Positions 21,267-30,806 of a stretch of 64,000 bases of DNA are shown piece by piece. Below the pieces are notes generated by a model that saw nothing but the letters and a program-made list of their open reading frames with translations, ran no database searches and was not told the origin of the DNA. How positions within the stretch are numbered: the stretch's first letter is position 1; each line of letters starts with the position of its first letter. The stretch is from Prochlorococcus marinus str. MIT 9312. Its GTDB lineage: Bacteria; Cyanobacteriota; Cyanobacteriia; PCC-6307; Cyanobiaceae. Position numbers and translations under genes: made by a program. The stretch covers positions 1,612,001 through 1,676,000 of the forward strand of contig NC_007577.1 of NCBI RefSeq assembly GCF_000012645.1, read 5' to 3'.

Positions 21267-23245
21267 GATGTGACAGCAGATCTTCTTCTTCTTGTTCTAC
21301 CTTCAAATGAATCTTCTGTAGCAGTCTCAGCTGATGGATTCTGTGAAACTTTTGAACTTTTTTGAGTATTTCGTGGGTTATTTGAACTATTAGGATGATT
21401 ATTGTTTGTTTTCTTATGGAAATTATTATTTCTATTTCTATTGGAAGAATTTTGCTCTTCAGTAATCTTTGGAATATAAGCACGAGTTCCACTTGGAGCA
21501 GGTTGAACTAAACACAAAATAAGTGGTTCAACTTGTAATTCTCTTCTCATTCTTCTCGATAAACCATTTTCAATTTCTCTTTGTACACCAATCCAATCTA
21601 CTTCAAAATTATTAGGCCCAGTTTGTCTGGATAATTGTTTCCATCTATTTTCTAAGACCCAGCTTATTTCTCGTTCTGTCCACATAGACATTTTTCTTGG
21701 CTCTGCAGTAGTAACAACTCCTCTTAAATTCACTCTAGGAGGCGCAACCATCTTCCCATCTGTACTAATAGGAGCTAAAACAGTTACTACACCATCTCCA
21801 GCTAATTGCTGCCTTTCCTTTAAAACTCGAGCATCTACTATCCCATTTCGTGAGTTATCAAGCAGTTCAACACCAGCTTTTACAGGATCACCCTTTTGAA
21901 TAGAATTAGGAGTTAACTCAACTACATCTCCATTTTCAATAATTAAAATATTGTCCTTTGGAACCCCCATAGTTTGTGCACTCTTACCATGACAAACAAG
22001 CATTCTATGTTCTCCATGAACAGGAACAAAAAACTTAGGTTTTGCAAGTGCCAACATTAACTTTTGATCTTCTTGAAAACCATGCCCAGAAACATGAATA
22101 TTCTCACCCTTTCCATAAACAACCTTTGCTCCGAGTTTCATTAATCTATCTATTGTATTAACAACAGAAATAGTATTACCAGGAATTGGGCTGGCTGAAA
22201 ATATTACAGTATCAGTAGTCTTAAGACGAACATGCTGATGTTCACCACGAGATATTCTGCTTAAAGCTGCTAGGGGTTCTCCTTGACTTCCAGTCATTAA
22301 TAATAAGGTCTCTCTGTCTGGCAAATCTCTAATTTGCTTGATAGGAACAAACAAATCATCTGGGCATTTCATATAACCAATATCTCTCGCCTTAGCAATA
22401 ACATTTATCATAGATCTACCTAACAAACCGACCTTTCTGCCATGTTTCATGGCTAACTCTAAGATCATTGTCACTCTATGAACAGAACTAGCAAAAGTGG
22501 TAAGGATAACTCGTTCTTTTGCCTCTGCAATATGTTTTTCTAAAGAGGAATAGATAGTCTTCTCAGAAGGACAAAAACCTGGAACTTCGGCATTAGTCGA
22601 ATCACTGAACATGCATAAAACGCCCTTCTCCCCATAATGCACCATTCTTTCAATATCAAATTGCTCGCCATCTACTGGCATATGATCAAACTTAAAATCT
22701 CCTGTGAAAATAATTGTGCCAACAGGTGTTGTAACTGCTAAAGAAAAACTATCGCAAATAGAATGGGTATTTCGAATAAATTCAACAGAAAAATGTTGTC
22801 CAACTTTTACAACATCTCTTGGATTTACTGTCTGTATAGTTGTTCTGTCAGATACCCCTGCTTCCTCCATTTTTCCTCTAAGCATTGACATTGCCAGTCT
22901 TGGACCATAAATAATCGGAATATTAAAATGCTTTAGATGATGAGAAATACCTCCAATATGATCTTCATGACCGTGAGTAACGATCATTCCTTTAATTCTT
23001 CTTTGATTTTCTCTTAGGAAAGTTGTATCTGGCATTACAATATTTACGCCATGCATACCATCAGATGGAAAAGCTAGGCCTGCATCAACAAGCATCAATT
23101 CATCACCATATTCAAAAACACAAGTGTTTTTTCCTATTTCATGTAATCCTCCAAGAGGTATTACGCGTAGAGCTGGCGTATTACTTTTAGATCTAGATGA
23201 ATCATTAGTAGATCTATTTACAGTTGAATTTGAACTTGATTGCAT
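21263..23245 (-). CDS. rnj: Ribonuclease J
   Basis: Metallo-beta-lactamase/beta-CASP nuclease with 5'-to-3' exo- and endonuclease activity in mRNA decay and rRNA maturation. 660 residues. The zinc-binding signature is THGHEDHIGG, with further ligands in TGDFKFDH. Beta-CASP motifs include TFASSVHRV and TGSQGEP, then HVSGHGF and KPKFFVPVHGEHRML. The C-terminal ~65 residues are low-complexity Asn/Ser/Arg (NRNRNNNFHKKTNNN) and end GRTRRRRSAVTS, a likely disordered RNA-binding tail. It overlaps convergent tilS by 4 nt and lies upstream of nothing on its own strand within the next 1 kb; dapA is 80 bp upstream. Confidence 0.95.
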   Translation of the reverse strand: MQSSSNSTVNRSTNDSSRSKSNTPALRVIPLGGLHEIGKNTCVFEYGDELMLVDAGLAFPSDGMHGVNIVMPDTTFLRENQRRIKGMIVTHGHEDHIGGISHHLKHFNIPIIYGPRLAMSMLRGKMEEAGVSDRTTIQTVNPRDVVKVGQHFSVEFIRNTHSICDSFSLAVTTPVGTIIFTGDFKFDHMPVDGEQFDIERMVHYGEKGVLCMFSDSTNAEVPGFCPSEKTIYSSLEKHIAEAKERVILTTFASSVHRVTMILELAMKHGRKVGLLGRSMINVIAKARDIGYMKCPDDLFVPIKQIRDLPDRETLLLMTGSQGEPLAALSRISRGEHQHVRLKTTDTVIFSASPIPGNTISVVNTIDRLMKLGAKVVYGKGENIHVSGHGFQEDQKLMLALAKPKFFVPVHGEHRMLVCHGKSAQTMGVPKDNILIIENGDVVELTPNSIQKGDPVKAGVELLDNSRNGIVDARVLKERQQLAGDGVVTVLAPISTDGKMVAPPRVNLRGVVTTAEPRKMSMWTEREISWVLENRWKQLSRQTGPNNFEVDWIGVQREIENGLSRRMRRELQVEPLILCLVQPAPSGTRAYIPKITEEQNSSNRNRNNNFHKKTNNNHPNSSNNPRNTQKSSKVSQNPSAETATEDSFEGRTRRRRSAVTS

Positions 23246-23325
23246 AATTTTGAAATTTATAAAGGCCGGCTTGTAATCAAATAAGGTTTATTTAAATTTA
23301 ATTATCAAGTTAAATATAATCCCTA

Positions 23326-24228
23326 TTATAGCGATGTCAGGATAAAAGATAGTTGCTTTTTCATGTCATTGCTTAATGGTGACAAAGGACTTCTAGGTTT
23401 ACCTACATTCCATCCCGATAGCTCCAAAGCAGCCTTAATTGGGATTGGATTGGTGGTCATAAAAAGTGCTTTGAAAAGAGGCTGAAGTTTTTCATGAATT
23501 GCAAGCGCATTAGCAACTTTTCCACTTTGAAAGGATTGAATCATCTCTTTCAGTTGCAAGCCAACCAAATGACTTGCAACACTTACTACTCCTACAGCAC
23601 CCACAGATAACATTGGAAGCAACAATGAATCGTCGCCACTATATACAGAGAGTTCGGAGCCACAAATAGCTCTTAATTCTGTTACTTCTTCTATTCTACC
23701 GCTTGCCGCTTTAATACTGAGAATATTCGAGAAATCCATAAGTTTCTTCACAGTATCAGGTAATAAATTGCACCCTGTCCTTCCAGGTATGTTGTAAAGC
23801 ATTAAAGGCAAATCCTTTGCAGAATTAGCAATGGAACTGAAATGTTTATAAAGACCTTCTTGAGGTGGTTTATTGTAATAAGGAACAACAACCAAAGCAC
23901 CGTCCGCACCAGAGTCATAGGCTTTTTTTGTAGCTTCTACAGCCTCACTTGTGCAATTACTCCCAGTACCAACTATAACTTTACAGCTTGAATCCAAAGA
24001 TCCTTTTACTGCAATAAATAAATCATGCTGTTCCGCCCATGAAAGAGTCGGAGATTCTCCAGTAGTACCACATAGCACAATGCCATCAGAACCGTTCTCA
24101 AAAAGATAATTAGAAAGTTTTATAGCTAGTTCATAATCTACATTTCCATTTTCAGTAAATGGAGTAACCATTGCAGTCAATATTCTTCCAAAAAATGGAT
24201 TAGTAAACTTAGTGTTGTCTGGAATCAT
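23326..24228 (-). CDS. dapA: 4-hydroxy-tetrahydrodipicolinate synthase
   Basis: Condenses pyruvate with aspartate semialdehyde, the committed step of lysine/diaminopimelate synthesis. 300 residues, class I aldolase TIM barrel. The Schiff-base lysine is in ILSIKAASG (Lys173). Tyr145 and Arg150 lie in [11 protein letters not shown], and Thr55-Thr56 in [31 protein letters not shown] is also conserved. Its start overlaps the asd stop by 4 nt (ATGA), so the two are translationally coupled; the product of Asd is the substrate of DapA. Confidence 0.97.
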
Positions 24229-25256
24229 TTTTTTGGAATTAATAACTCAGCTATTTGAACAGCATTAAGAGCTGCTCCTTTTCTTATTTGATCTCCACAT
24301 AACCATAATTCTAATCCATTTGTCTGACTTATATCACTTCTTAACCTGCCAACAGCAACATTATCCTTTCCCATAACGTCATTTGGCATAGGAAATCTAT
24401 TATTTTTGTAATCCTCGATAATTTCAATTCCAGGAGATTTTCTTAATTCTTCAAGAGCATCTTTAGGTTCAACTACATCAGCAAATTCAATATTGATAGC
24501 TTCAGAGTGAGCTCTCAGTACTGGAACTCGAACGCACGTAGCAGAGAGCTTTAAATCAGCAATATTTAATATTTTCCTAGTCTCATTAACCATTTTCATC
24601 TCTTCTTCGCAGTAATTATTTGCAAGCATGGGTGAATTATGTAAAAACAAATTAAAAGCTAGGGAGTATGGCAAAACTTCACTTTTTTGCAGATTACCCT
24701 GAAGATATTGTTCAGTTAAAAGTTTTAATTCCTCCATCGCCATTTGGCCTGCACCACTTACAGATTGATATGTTGAGACAATAACTCTTTGAATAGTTGA
24801 AAGTTTATTTAAAGGGGCTAAAACTAATGTCAACAAAATGGTAGTGCAGTTTGGATTCGCTATTACCCCATCATGATTGAATGCGTCACTAGCATTAACT
24901 TCAGGAACTATAAGAGGTACGTTCTTATCTAATCTGAACGCACTGGAATTATCTATAAGTAAAGCATTTTGATCGATAATGGTAGGCAACCATTTTTTTG
25001 AAATACTTCCACCGGCTGAAGCTAAAACTAAATCAAGATTCAGAAATTCTTCCTTAGTTGTTTTTTTTGTAACTAATTCTTCACCTTTCCAAATAATTTT
25101 TTTTCCTTCTGACCGCTCTGATGAAAGCAAGACCAATTCTGATATTGGGAAATCACGTTGTTCAAGAATTTTGAGTAATTCAGATCCCACAGCACCTGAA
25201 GATCCTAAAACAGCAACTTTTAATGGCCTATTAGGCAAAAACGGAGATTGTCTCAC
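24225..25256 (-). CDS. asd: Aspartate-semialdehyde dehydrogenase
   Basis: Reduces aspartyl phosphate to aspartate semialdehyde with NADPH, the second step from aspartate to lysine, threonine and methionine. 343 residues. The NADP-binding loop is [13 protein letters not shown] (about 17-29). The catalytic Cys is Cys137 in NPNCTTI, and the [10 protein letters not shown]-like [16 protein letters not shown] segment follows. [17 protein letters not shown] carries the substrate Arg and the catalytic His. It is the first gene of the asd-dapA pair and is divergent from tig across 123 bp. Confidence 0.97.
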
Positions 25257-25379
25257 ACTTTAAAATGATTTTTTAAATAGATTTACTATTTTTTTTACTT
25301 TATCAAAAAATTAACTTTCAAGGGAATCACATAATGTGAAATAATTAAGATTCGGCTTATAGTAATAATTACAAAAAAC

Positions 25380-26825
25380 ATGGCTAAAGAAGCATTAATA
25401 GTCAAAACCACTCCTCTACCTCAAAGTAGAATTTCATTTGAATTAGAAATACCATCTGAGACATGCAAAACGTGTGTAAATGAGACAATCAGTACTATTA
25501 GTCGTTCGGCTAAAATTCCGGGCTTTAGACTTGGTAAAATCCCTAAACAAGTCTTAATCCAAAGAATTGGCATCACACAATTACATGCTTCTGCTTTAGA
25601 AAAAATAATTGATAAATCATGGCAAGAAGCATTAAAAATAAAATCTATTGAGCCACTAAGTGAGCCAGAATTGGTAGATGGATTTGAATCTTTACTTGCA
25701 AAGTTTAGTCCTGAAAAATCACTTAAGTTTACTCTTCAAACTGATGTTGCCCCCGAATTAAAACTAAAGAAATCCAAAGGACTTAGTGTTGAAATCTCAA
25801 AAACTAAGTTTGATCCTAAGTCAGTAGATGAAGCGCTAGAAAAATCTAGAAGTCAGTTTGCAAATATTATTCCAGTAACCAATAGAGCAGCGAAATTAGG
25901 GGACATTGCTGTAGTTAGTTTCAAAGGGAAATATAAAGATTCTGGAAAAGAAATTGATGGTGGGACAAGTGAATCAATGGATCTTGAATTAGAAAAGAAC
26001 AAAATGATTCCCGGTTTCGTTGAGGGAATAGTAAAGATGAAAATTGGTGATACTAAAACACTAAACCTGAAATTTCCTGAAGATTATTCTCATGAGGATT
26101 CAAGAGGCAAAGAGGCAATCTTTGAAGTAAGTCTTAAGGATCTTAAGGAAAAAGAATTACCTGAACTTAATGACGATTTTGCAAAACAGTCTGGAAACAA
26201 AGAATCTTTAAAAGAGTTAAAGAAAGATATTGAAAAGCAACTTAAAGAAAATTTTGAAAAAACTCAAAAAGATATCAAAATTGAAGCTTTATTAGATGCC
26301 TTAACAAACGAATTGGTTGCTGAAATTCCAAAATCTATGATTGATATAGAAGTGAGAAATAATATTGAACAAACAGCGCAAAGATTTGCTCAACAAGGTC
26401 TTGATGTTAAATCTACTTTCACTCCGGAATTAGTAAAGTCATTATCAGAGTCCACAAGGCCTCAGGCTGAAAAAAATGTTCAAAGAAATTTAGCTCTAAA
26501 AGCATTAGCTGAAAAAGAAAACATAACAGTTGAAAAAGATGAAATTGATTTAAAAATGAAAGATTATGAAGATGCAATCTCTCAATCTTCAAAACAAATA
26601 GATATTAAAAAGTTAACAGAAGTAATAAGTAAAGATTTACTAAAAGAAAAATTAATAATTTGGCTTGAAGAAAATTCCGAAGTAAAAGAAAAAACTACAA
26701 AAGCTTCTCAAGCTTCCAAAACAACAAAAGCGAAAAAAACAACGACAAAAACAACAAAAGCCACAAAAACTGCGACAAAAACAACAAAAGCCACAAAAAC
26801 TCAAAATAAAAAAGAAAAAAAATAA
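25380..26825 (+). CDS. tig: Trigger factor
   Basis: Ribosome-bound chaperone and peptidyl-prolyl isomerase, the first chaperone to meet nascent chains. 481 residues. The N-terminal ribosome-binding domain includes the signature GFRLGKIPKQVL near residue 50. The PPIase (FKBP-like) domain follows (GDIAVVSFKGKYKDSGKEID, MIPGFVEGIVKMKIGDTKTL), then the helical substrate-binding arms. The last ~40 residues are a Lys/Thr/Ala tail with internal repeats, common in length-variable form in cyanobacterial homologues. It is the first gene of the tig-clpP-clpX group, linking nascent-chain folding to ATP-dependent proteolysis. Confidence 0.95.
   Translation: MAKEALIVKTTPLPQSRISFELEIPSETCKTCVNETISTISRSAKIPGFRLGKIPKQVLIQRIGITQLHASALEKIIDKSWQEALKIKSIEPLSEPELVDGFESLLAKFSPEKSLKFTLQTDVAPELKLKKSKGLSVEISKTKFDPKSVDEALEKSRSQFANIIPVTNRAAKLGDIAVVSFKGKYKDSGKEIDGGTSESMDLELEKNKMIPGFVEGIVKMKIGDTKTLNLKFPEDYSHEDSRGKEAIFEVSLKDLKEKELPELNDDFAKQSGNKESLKELKKDIEKQLKENFEKTQKDIKIEALLDALTNELVAEIPKSMIDIEVRNNIEQTAQRFAQQGLDVKSTFTPELVKSLSESTRPQAEKNVQRNLALKALAEKENITVEKDEIDLKMKDYEDAISQSSKQIDIKKLTEVISKDLLKEKLIIWLEENSEVKEKTTKASQASKTTKAKKTTTKTTKATKTATKTTKATKTQNKKEKK
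26744..26801 (+). repeat. Tandem 30-bp repeat in the tig 3' end
   Basis: Two copies of a 28 nt identical block (26744-26771 and 26774-26801) with a 30 bp period encode the Lys/Thr/Ala tail. A degenerate earlier copy seems to lie at about 26718-26740. It is in frame, so gain or loss of a unit would change tail length by 10 residues. Confidence 0.85.
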
Positions 26826-26875
26826 TTTATGAAATTTCCTACTAATTAAACAAAAACCCCTTAAATTATCTATAA

Positions 26876-27535
26876 GTGGAAAACTATTTTGTGAACTCAG
26901 AAAAAAAACATTTAATCCAAAGCTCAATAAGTTCTTACGAAAGTATTCATAAAACTATTGGAGCGGTGCCTACTGTTATAGAACAATCTGGTAGAGGAGA
27001 AAGAGCTTTTGATATTTATTCACGACTATTGAGGGAGAGAATAATTTTTTTAGGTAGTGGAATTAACGATCAAGTATCAGACTCTCTTGTTGCACAATTA
27101 TTATTTCTTGAAGCTGAAGATCCCGAAAAAGACATACAAATATATATCAATTCTCCTGGAGGCTCAGTAACTGCAGGAATGGCCATATACGATACTATGC
27201 AACAAATATCCCCAGATGTAGTGACAATATGTTTTGGAGTAGCTGCAAGTATGGGAGCATTTCTACTTTCTGGAGGTGCAAAGGGGAAAAGATTGGCTTT
27301 ACCTAATTCTAGGATCATGATTCATCAGCCTCTTGGAGGTGCACAAGGTCAAGCAGTAGAGATTGAAATACAAGCAAAAGAAATACTTTTTCTTAAGAAA
27401 ACATTAAATTCGCTCTTAGCAGAACATACCGGTCAACCTTTGGAAAAAATTAATGAAGATACAGAAAGAGATTACTTTTTATCTCCTTCAGAAGCAGTCG
27501 AATATGGATTAATTGATAAAGTTATCAAAAAGTGA
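26876..27535 (+). CDS. clpP: ATP-dependent Clp protease proteolytic subunit
   Basis: Serine peptidase subunit that forms the tetradecameric barrel fed by ClpX or ClpC. 219 residues with the GTG at 26876; a second GTG at 26891 (giving MNSEKKHL) is an equally possible start. The catalytic Ser125 is in [11 protein letters not shown] and His150 in [10 protein letters not shown]; the Asp follows in the [11 protein letters not shown] region. The whole active site is present, so this is a ClpP, not the inactive ClpR. The position before clpX suggests it is the ClpX-associated paralogue. Cyanobacteria usually have three clpP genes plus clpR, so paralogues are expected elsewhere. Confidence 0.95.
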   Translation: MENYFVNSEKKHLIQSSISSYESIHKTIGAVPTVIEQSGRGERAFDIYSRLLRERIIFLGSGINDQVSDSLVAQLLFLEAEDPEKDIQIYINSPGGSVTAGMAIYDTMQQISPDVVTICFGVAASMGAFLLSGGAKGKRLALPNSRIMIHQPLGGAQGQAVEIEIQAKEILFLKKTLNSLLAEHTGQPLEKINEDTERDYFLSPSEAVEYGLIDKVIKK

Positions 27536-27639
27536 CAAGGGATACTGATTTTTTAAGAATATGATGACGAATCGATATTTATAAGCAATCCTAGTGAATA
27601 GGGAATATTTAACACCTTTCACATTAAAACTTATAATCG

Positions 27640-29007
27640 ATGGCTAAATTCGACGCCCATCTTAAATGTTCATTTTGCGGGAAATCACAAGACCAAGTAA
27701 GAAAGCTTATAGCTGGTCCTGGGGTTTATATCTGTGATGAGTGCATAGACCTTTGTAATGAAATTCTCGATGAAGAACTACTTGATAATCAAGCGAACAC
27801 AAACAACTCTCCGCAAGTAAAAAAGAAATTAACAAATGATAATCCAAAAAAATCTGTTCCTTTAGAATTAACCTCAATTCCTAAGCCATTAGAAATTAAA
27901 AGTTTTCTAGATAATCAAGTTGTTGGCCAAGAATCTGCAAAAAAAATATTATCAGTAGCCGTATATAACCACTACAAACGATTAGCATGGAAAGTTAAAG
28001 AAGAAAGTAAAAATAGCAATTCAACTGATTCACAAGCAACGAAATTACAAAAATCGAATATTTTACTCATCGGCCCTACTGGAAGTGGAAAAACGTTATT
28101 GGCGCAGACTTTAGCTGAGTTTCTAGATGTTCCTTTTGCAGTTGCTGATGCAACGACTTTGACAGAAGCTGGATATGTTGGGGAAGATGTTGAAAACATA
28201 CTTTTAAGACTTCTACAAAAATCAGAAATGAATGTAGAACTAGCTCAAAAAGGAATTATCTATATAGATGAAATAGATAAAATTGCAAGAAAAAGTGAGA
28301 ATCCTTCAATTACTAGAGATGTCTCTGGTGAAGGAGTACAACAAGCATTATTAAAAATGCTTGAAGGAACAATTGCTAATGTGCCACCGCAAGGCGGCAG
28401 AAAACATCCTTATCATGACTGCATCCAAATTGATACGAGTCAAATATTATTTATTTGCGGGGGGGCTTTTATAGGTTTAGAGGATATCGTTCAAAAGCGT
28501 ATGGGTAAACACTCTATAGGATTTACCACCAATTCAGATCAAAACAACGTTGATACAAAAAAACTAGTAGAACCAAGAGATTCCTTAAAAAATTTAGAGT
28601 TAGATGATTTAGTGAAATATGGGCTAATTCCAGAATTTATTGGAAGAATTCCCGTTTGTGCTGTATTAGATCGTCTGACTAAAGAAACTTTAGAATCTAT
28701 TTTAACTCAACCGAGAGATGCATTAGTCAAGCAATTCAAAACGTTACTAAGTATGGATAATGTTGAATTGAAATTTGAGCCTGATTCTGTTGAAGCAATA
28801 GCTAATGAAGCATATAAAAGAAAAACAGGTGCAAGAGCATTAAGATCAATAATTGAGGAGCTTATGCTAGACGTAATGTACACTTTGCCTTCTGAAAAAA
28901 ATGTAAAAGAATTCACAATTACAAAAAAAATGGTAGATAATTTATTCTCATCCAAAATTGTTAAACTACCTTCAGGATCAAAAAGAATCATTAAAGAGTC
29001 TGCATAA
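27640..29007 (+). CDS. clpX: ATP-dependent Clp protease ATP-binding subunit ClpX
   Basis: AAA+ unfoldase that recognises tagged substrates and feeds ClpP. 455 residues. The N-terminal zinc domain has Cys10, Cys13, Cys32 and Cys35 (CSFCGK, ICDEC). Walker A GPTGSGKT is at 145-152; [14 protein letters not shown] and [14 protein letters not shown] (Walker B) follow. The sensor region and the FIGRIPV segment of the ClpP-binding and small domain are present, as is [12 protein letters not shown] Ser-rich linker ([16 protein letters not shown]) lengthens the region before Walker A. A run of seven G lies at 28459-28465. It is 104 bp after clpP and 58 bp before dnaX. Confidence 0.97.
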   Translation: MAKFDAHLKCSFCGKSQDQVRKLIAGPGVYICDECIDLCNEILDEELLDNQANTNNSPQVKKKLTNDNPKKSVPLELTSIPKPLEIKSFLDNQVVGQESAKKILSVAVYNHYKRLAWKVKEESKNSNSTDSQATKLQKSNILLIGPTGSGKTLLAQTLAEFLDVPFAVADATTLTEAGYVGEDVENILLRLLQKSEMNVELAQKGIIYIDEIDKIARKSENPSITRDVSGEGVQQALLKMLEGTIANVPPQGGRKHPYHDCIQIDTSQILFICGGAFIGLEDIVQKRMGKHSIGFTTNSDQNNVDTKKLVEPRDSLKNLELDDLVKYGLIPEFIGRIPVCAVLDRLTKETLESILTQPRDALVKQFKTLLSMDNVELKFEPDSVEAIANEAYKRKTGARALRSIIEELMLDVMYTLPSEKNVKEFTITKKMVDNLFSSKIVKLPSGSKRIIKESA

Positions 29008-29065
29008 AAAGTAGAGTTTAATTTTTGCAATTTTAACCCTAATTGTTCTAATTAATGAAGAATAA

Positions 29066-30805
29066 ATGCCTAATATACATAAGCCTTTTCATCAAAAATA
29101 TAGACCAAGCAACCTAGATGAACTGGTAGGTCAAAATTTTATATCCATTACTCTAAAACAAGCACTATTAACAAAAAAGATTTCTCCAGCTTATCTTTTT
29201 AATGGTCCAAGAGGCACTGGCAAAACATCAAGTGCGCGAATATTTGCGAAATCTTTAAACTGCCAAGCATTCGAAGAACCAACAATACATCCTTGTGGTA
29301 AGTGTGACTTATGTAGACAAATCACAGATGGGAACGCTCTAGATATTATCGAAATTGATGCAGCATCGAATACTGGAGTAGAAAATATAAGAGAAATTAT
29401 TGAAAGAGCTAGATTTGCACCTACTCAAGCGAGATGGAAGGTATACGTTATTGATGAATGTCATATGCTTTCAACAGCAGCTTCAAATGCTTTATTAAAA
29501 ACTATTGAAGAACCACCCTCAAGAGTAGTATTTATTCTTGCGACAACAAATCCTGAGAGAGTATTAAATACAATACAAAGTAGATGTCAAAAGTTTGATT
29601 TTAGAAGAATAAGTCCTAGTGACATTTTTCAACATTTATCAGAAATCGCAGAAAAAGAATCGATTAAATATGAAGTTCAGGCGTTAAACATTATTGCAAA
29701 AAGATCTAATGGAGGTATGAGAGATGCACAAAGCCTCCTTGAACAACTTAATCTTCTTCCGGAAGGCATAACAATTAATAATATTAAAAATCTGTTGGGA
29801 GAAGTATCAGAAATTGAATTAACAAATCTGATCAAATCATTAATTGAGAATAATCCAGAATCATTAATTATCACCTGCAACAAATTATATGATGATGGAA
29901 ACGAACCCTATCAAATCATTATTGGGTTATTAAACATAACAAGAGATTTACTACTTCACACTACAAATAATAAATATTCAGATCTTTATTATACTTCTGA
30001 TGGATTTCAAGATGAATTGGATAAAATCTCAAAAACAATCAATAAATCAACAATAATTAATTGGCATAATCATCTTAGAAATATTGAATATCAACTCAAA
30101 ACAAGTGATAATCCAAGGCTTTGGCTGGAAATACATTTAACTGGCCTTTTAGATAATCACAAGATAAATAGTATTGATAATAAGCAAGAAAAGATAAAAA
30201 GAAAGGTAATAATTAATGAAGAAAATAATTCTAATGAAATTCAAAAACCAAGTATCAAAGAGAATATCAGTAGAGAGCAATTGATTTCAAAAAAAGTAGA
30301 AAAAGTAGAAAAAGTAGAAAATTTTAATGGTCTTGAAAAAGAAAATATGGGAAATATTTCTAAAAATAGCCAAAATAATCTTGGTTCAAATAACTTAAAA
30401 GATAAATGGGAATTAATTCTTTCTAAATTAGAGTTGCCATCAACAAGAATGTTACTTTCACAACAAGCAGAACTTGAAAGTTTTGATTCGGAGAAAATCA
30501 CAATTGCATTAGCTCCAAACTGGGAAAATATGATAAAAAGCAGAAAAGTTATAATTGAAAATACAGTTAAAAAGATCTTTGGAGATCAAATAATACTTAA
30601 TTTTTCAACCAAACAATTAATTCAAAGTAACAAAACAAACACTCCAGAAGTCTCCCAAAATGAAGTAAAGAATTTGAAACTAACAAAAAAAAATGAACTA
30701 AAAACTAATTCTTCAACAAAAATATCTAACGAGGAAACTTATGATGATAGTTCAAAAAACTTAGCAAATTTTTTTAATGGAGAAATTATAGACCTTGATG
30801 AATAA
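29066..30805 (+). CDS. dnaX: DNA polymerase III subunits gamma/tau
   Basis: ATPase of the clamp loader; the full-length form (tau) also tethers polymerase cores and helicase. 579 residues. Walker A GPRGTGKT is at 47-54; four zinc-binding Cys are at about 66, 77, 80 and 83 (CGKCDLC). VYVIDECHML is Walker B, and LATTNPERVLNTIQSRCQ holds sensor 1 and the SRC motif. The linker after residue 400 is charged and repetitive, and a slippery A7 at 30289-30295 could give a truncated gamma-like form. No intein is present, unlike in some other cyanobacterial dnaX genes. It ends 1 bp from the convergent glycosyltransferase gene. Confidence 0.95.
   Translation: MPNIHKPFHQKYRPSNLDELVGQNFISITLKQALLTKKISPAYLFNGPRGTGKTSSARIFAKSLNCQAFEEPTIHPCGKCDLCRQITDGNALDIIEIDAASNTGVENIREIIERARFAPTQARWKVYVIDECHMLSTAASNALLKTIEEPPSRVVFILATTNPERVLNTIQSRCQKFDFRRISPSDIFQHLSEIAEKESIKYEVQALNIIAKRSNGGMRDAQSLLEQLNLLPEGITINNIKNLLGEVSEIELTNLIKSLIENNPESLIITCNKLYDDGNEPYQIIIGLLNITRDLLLHTTNNKYSDLYYTSDGFQDELDKISKTINKSTIINWHNHLRNIEYQLKTSDNPRLWLEIHLTGLLDNHKINSIDNKQEKIKRKVIINEENNSNEIQKPSIKENISREQLISKKVEKVEKVENFNGLEKENMGNISKNSQNNLGSNNLKDKWELILSKLELPSTRMLLSQQAELESFDSEKITIALAPNWENMIKSRKVIIENTVKKIFGDQIILNFSTKQLIQSNKTNTPEVSQNEVKNLKLTKKNELKTNSSTKISNEETYDDSSKNLANFFNGEIIDLDE
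30291..30317 (+). repeat. 9-bp tandem repeat (x3) in dnaX linker
   Basis: Three perfect copies of AAAAAGTAG encode a Lys-Val-Glu repeat in the linker between the clamp-loader domains and the tau C-terminus. The repeat directly follows the A7 tract at 30289-30295 and is in frame. Confidence 0.9.
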
Positions 30806-30806
30806 A

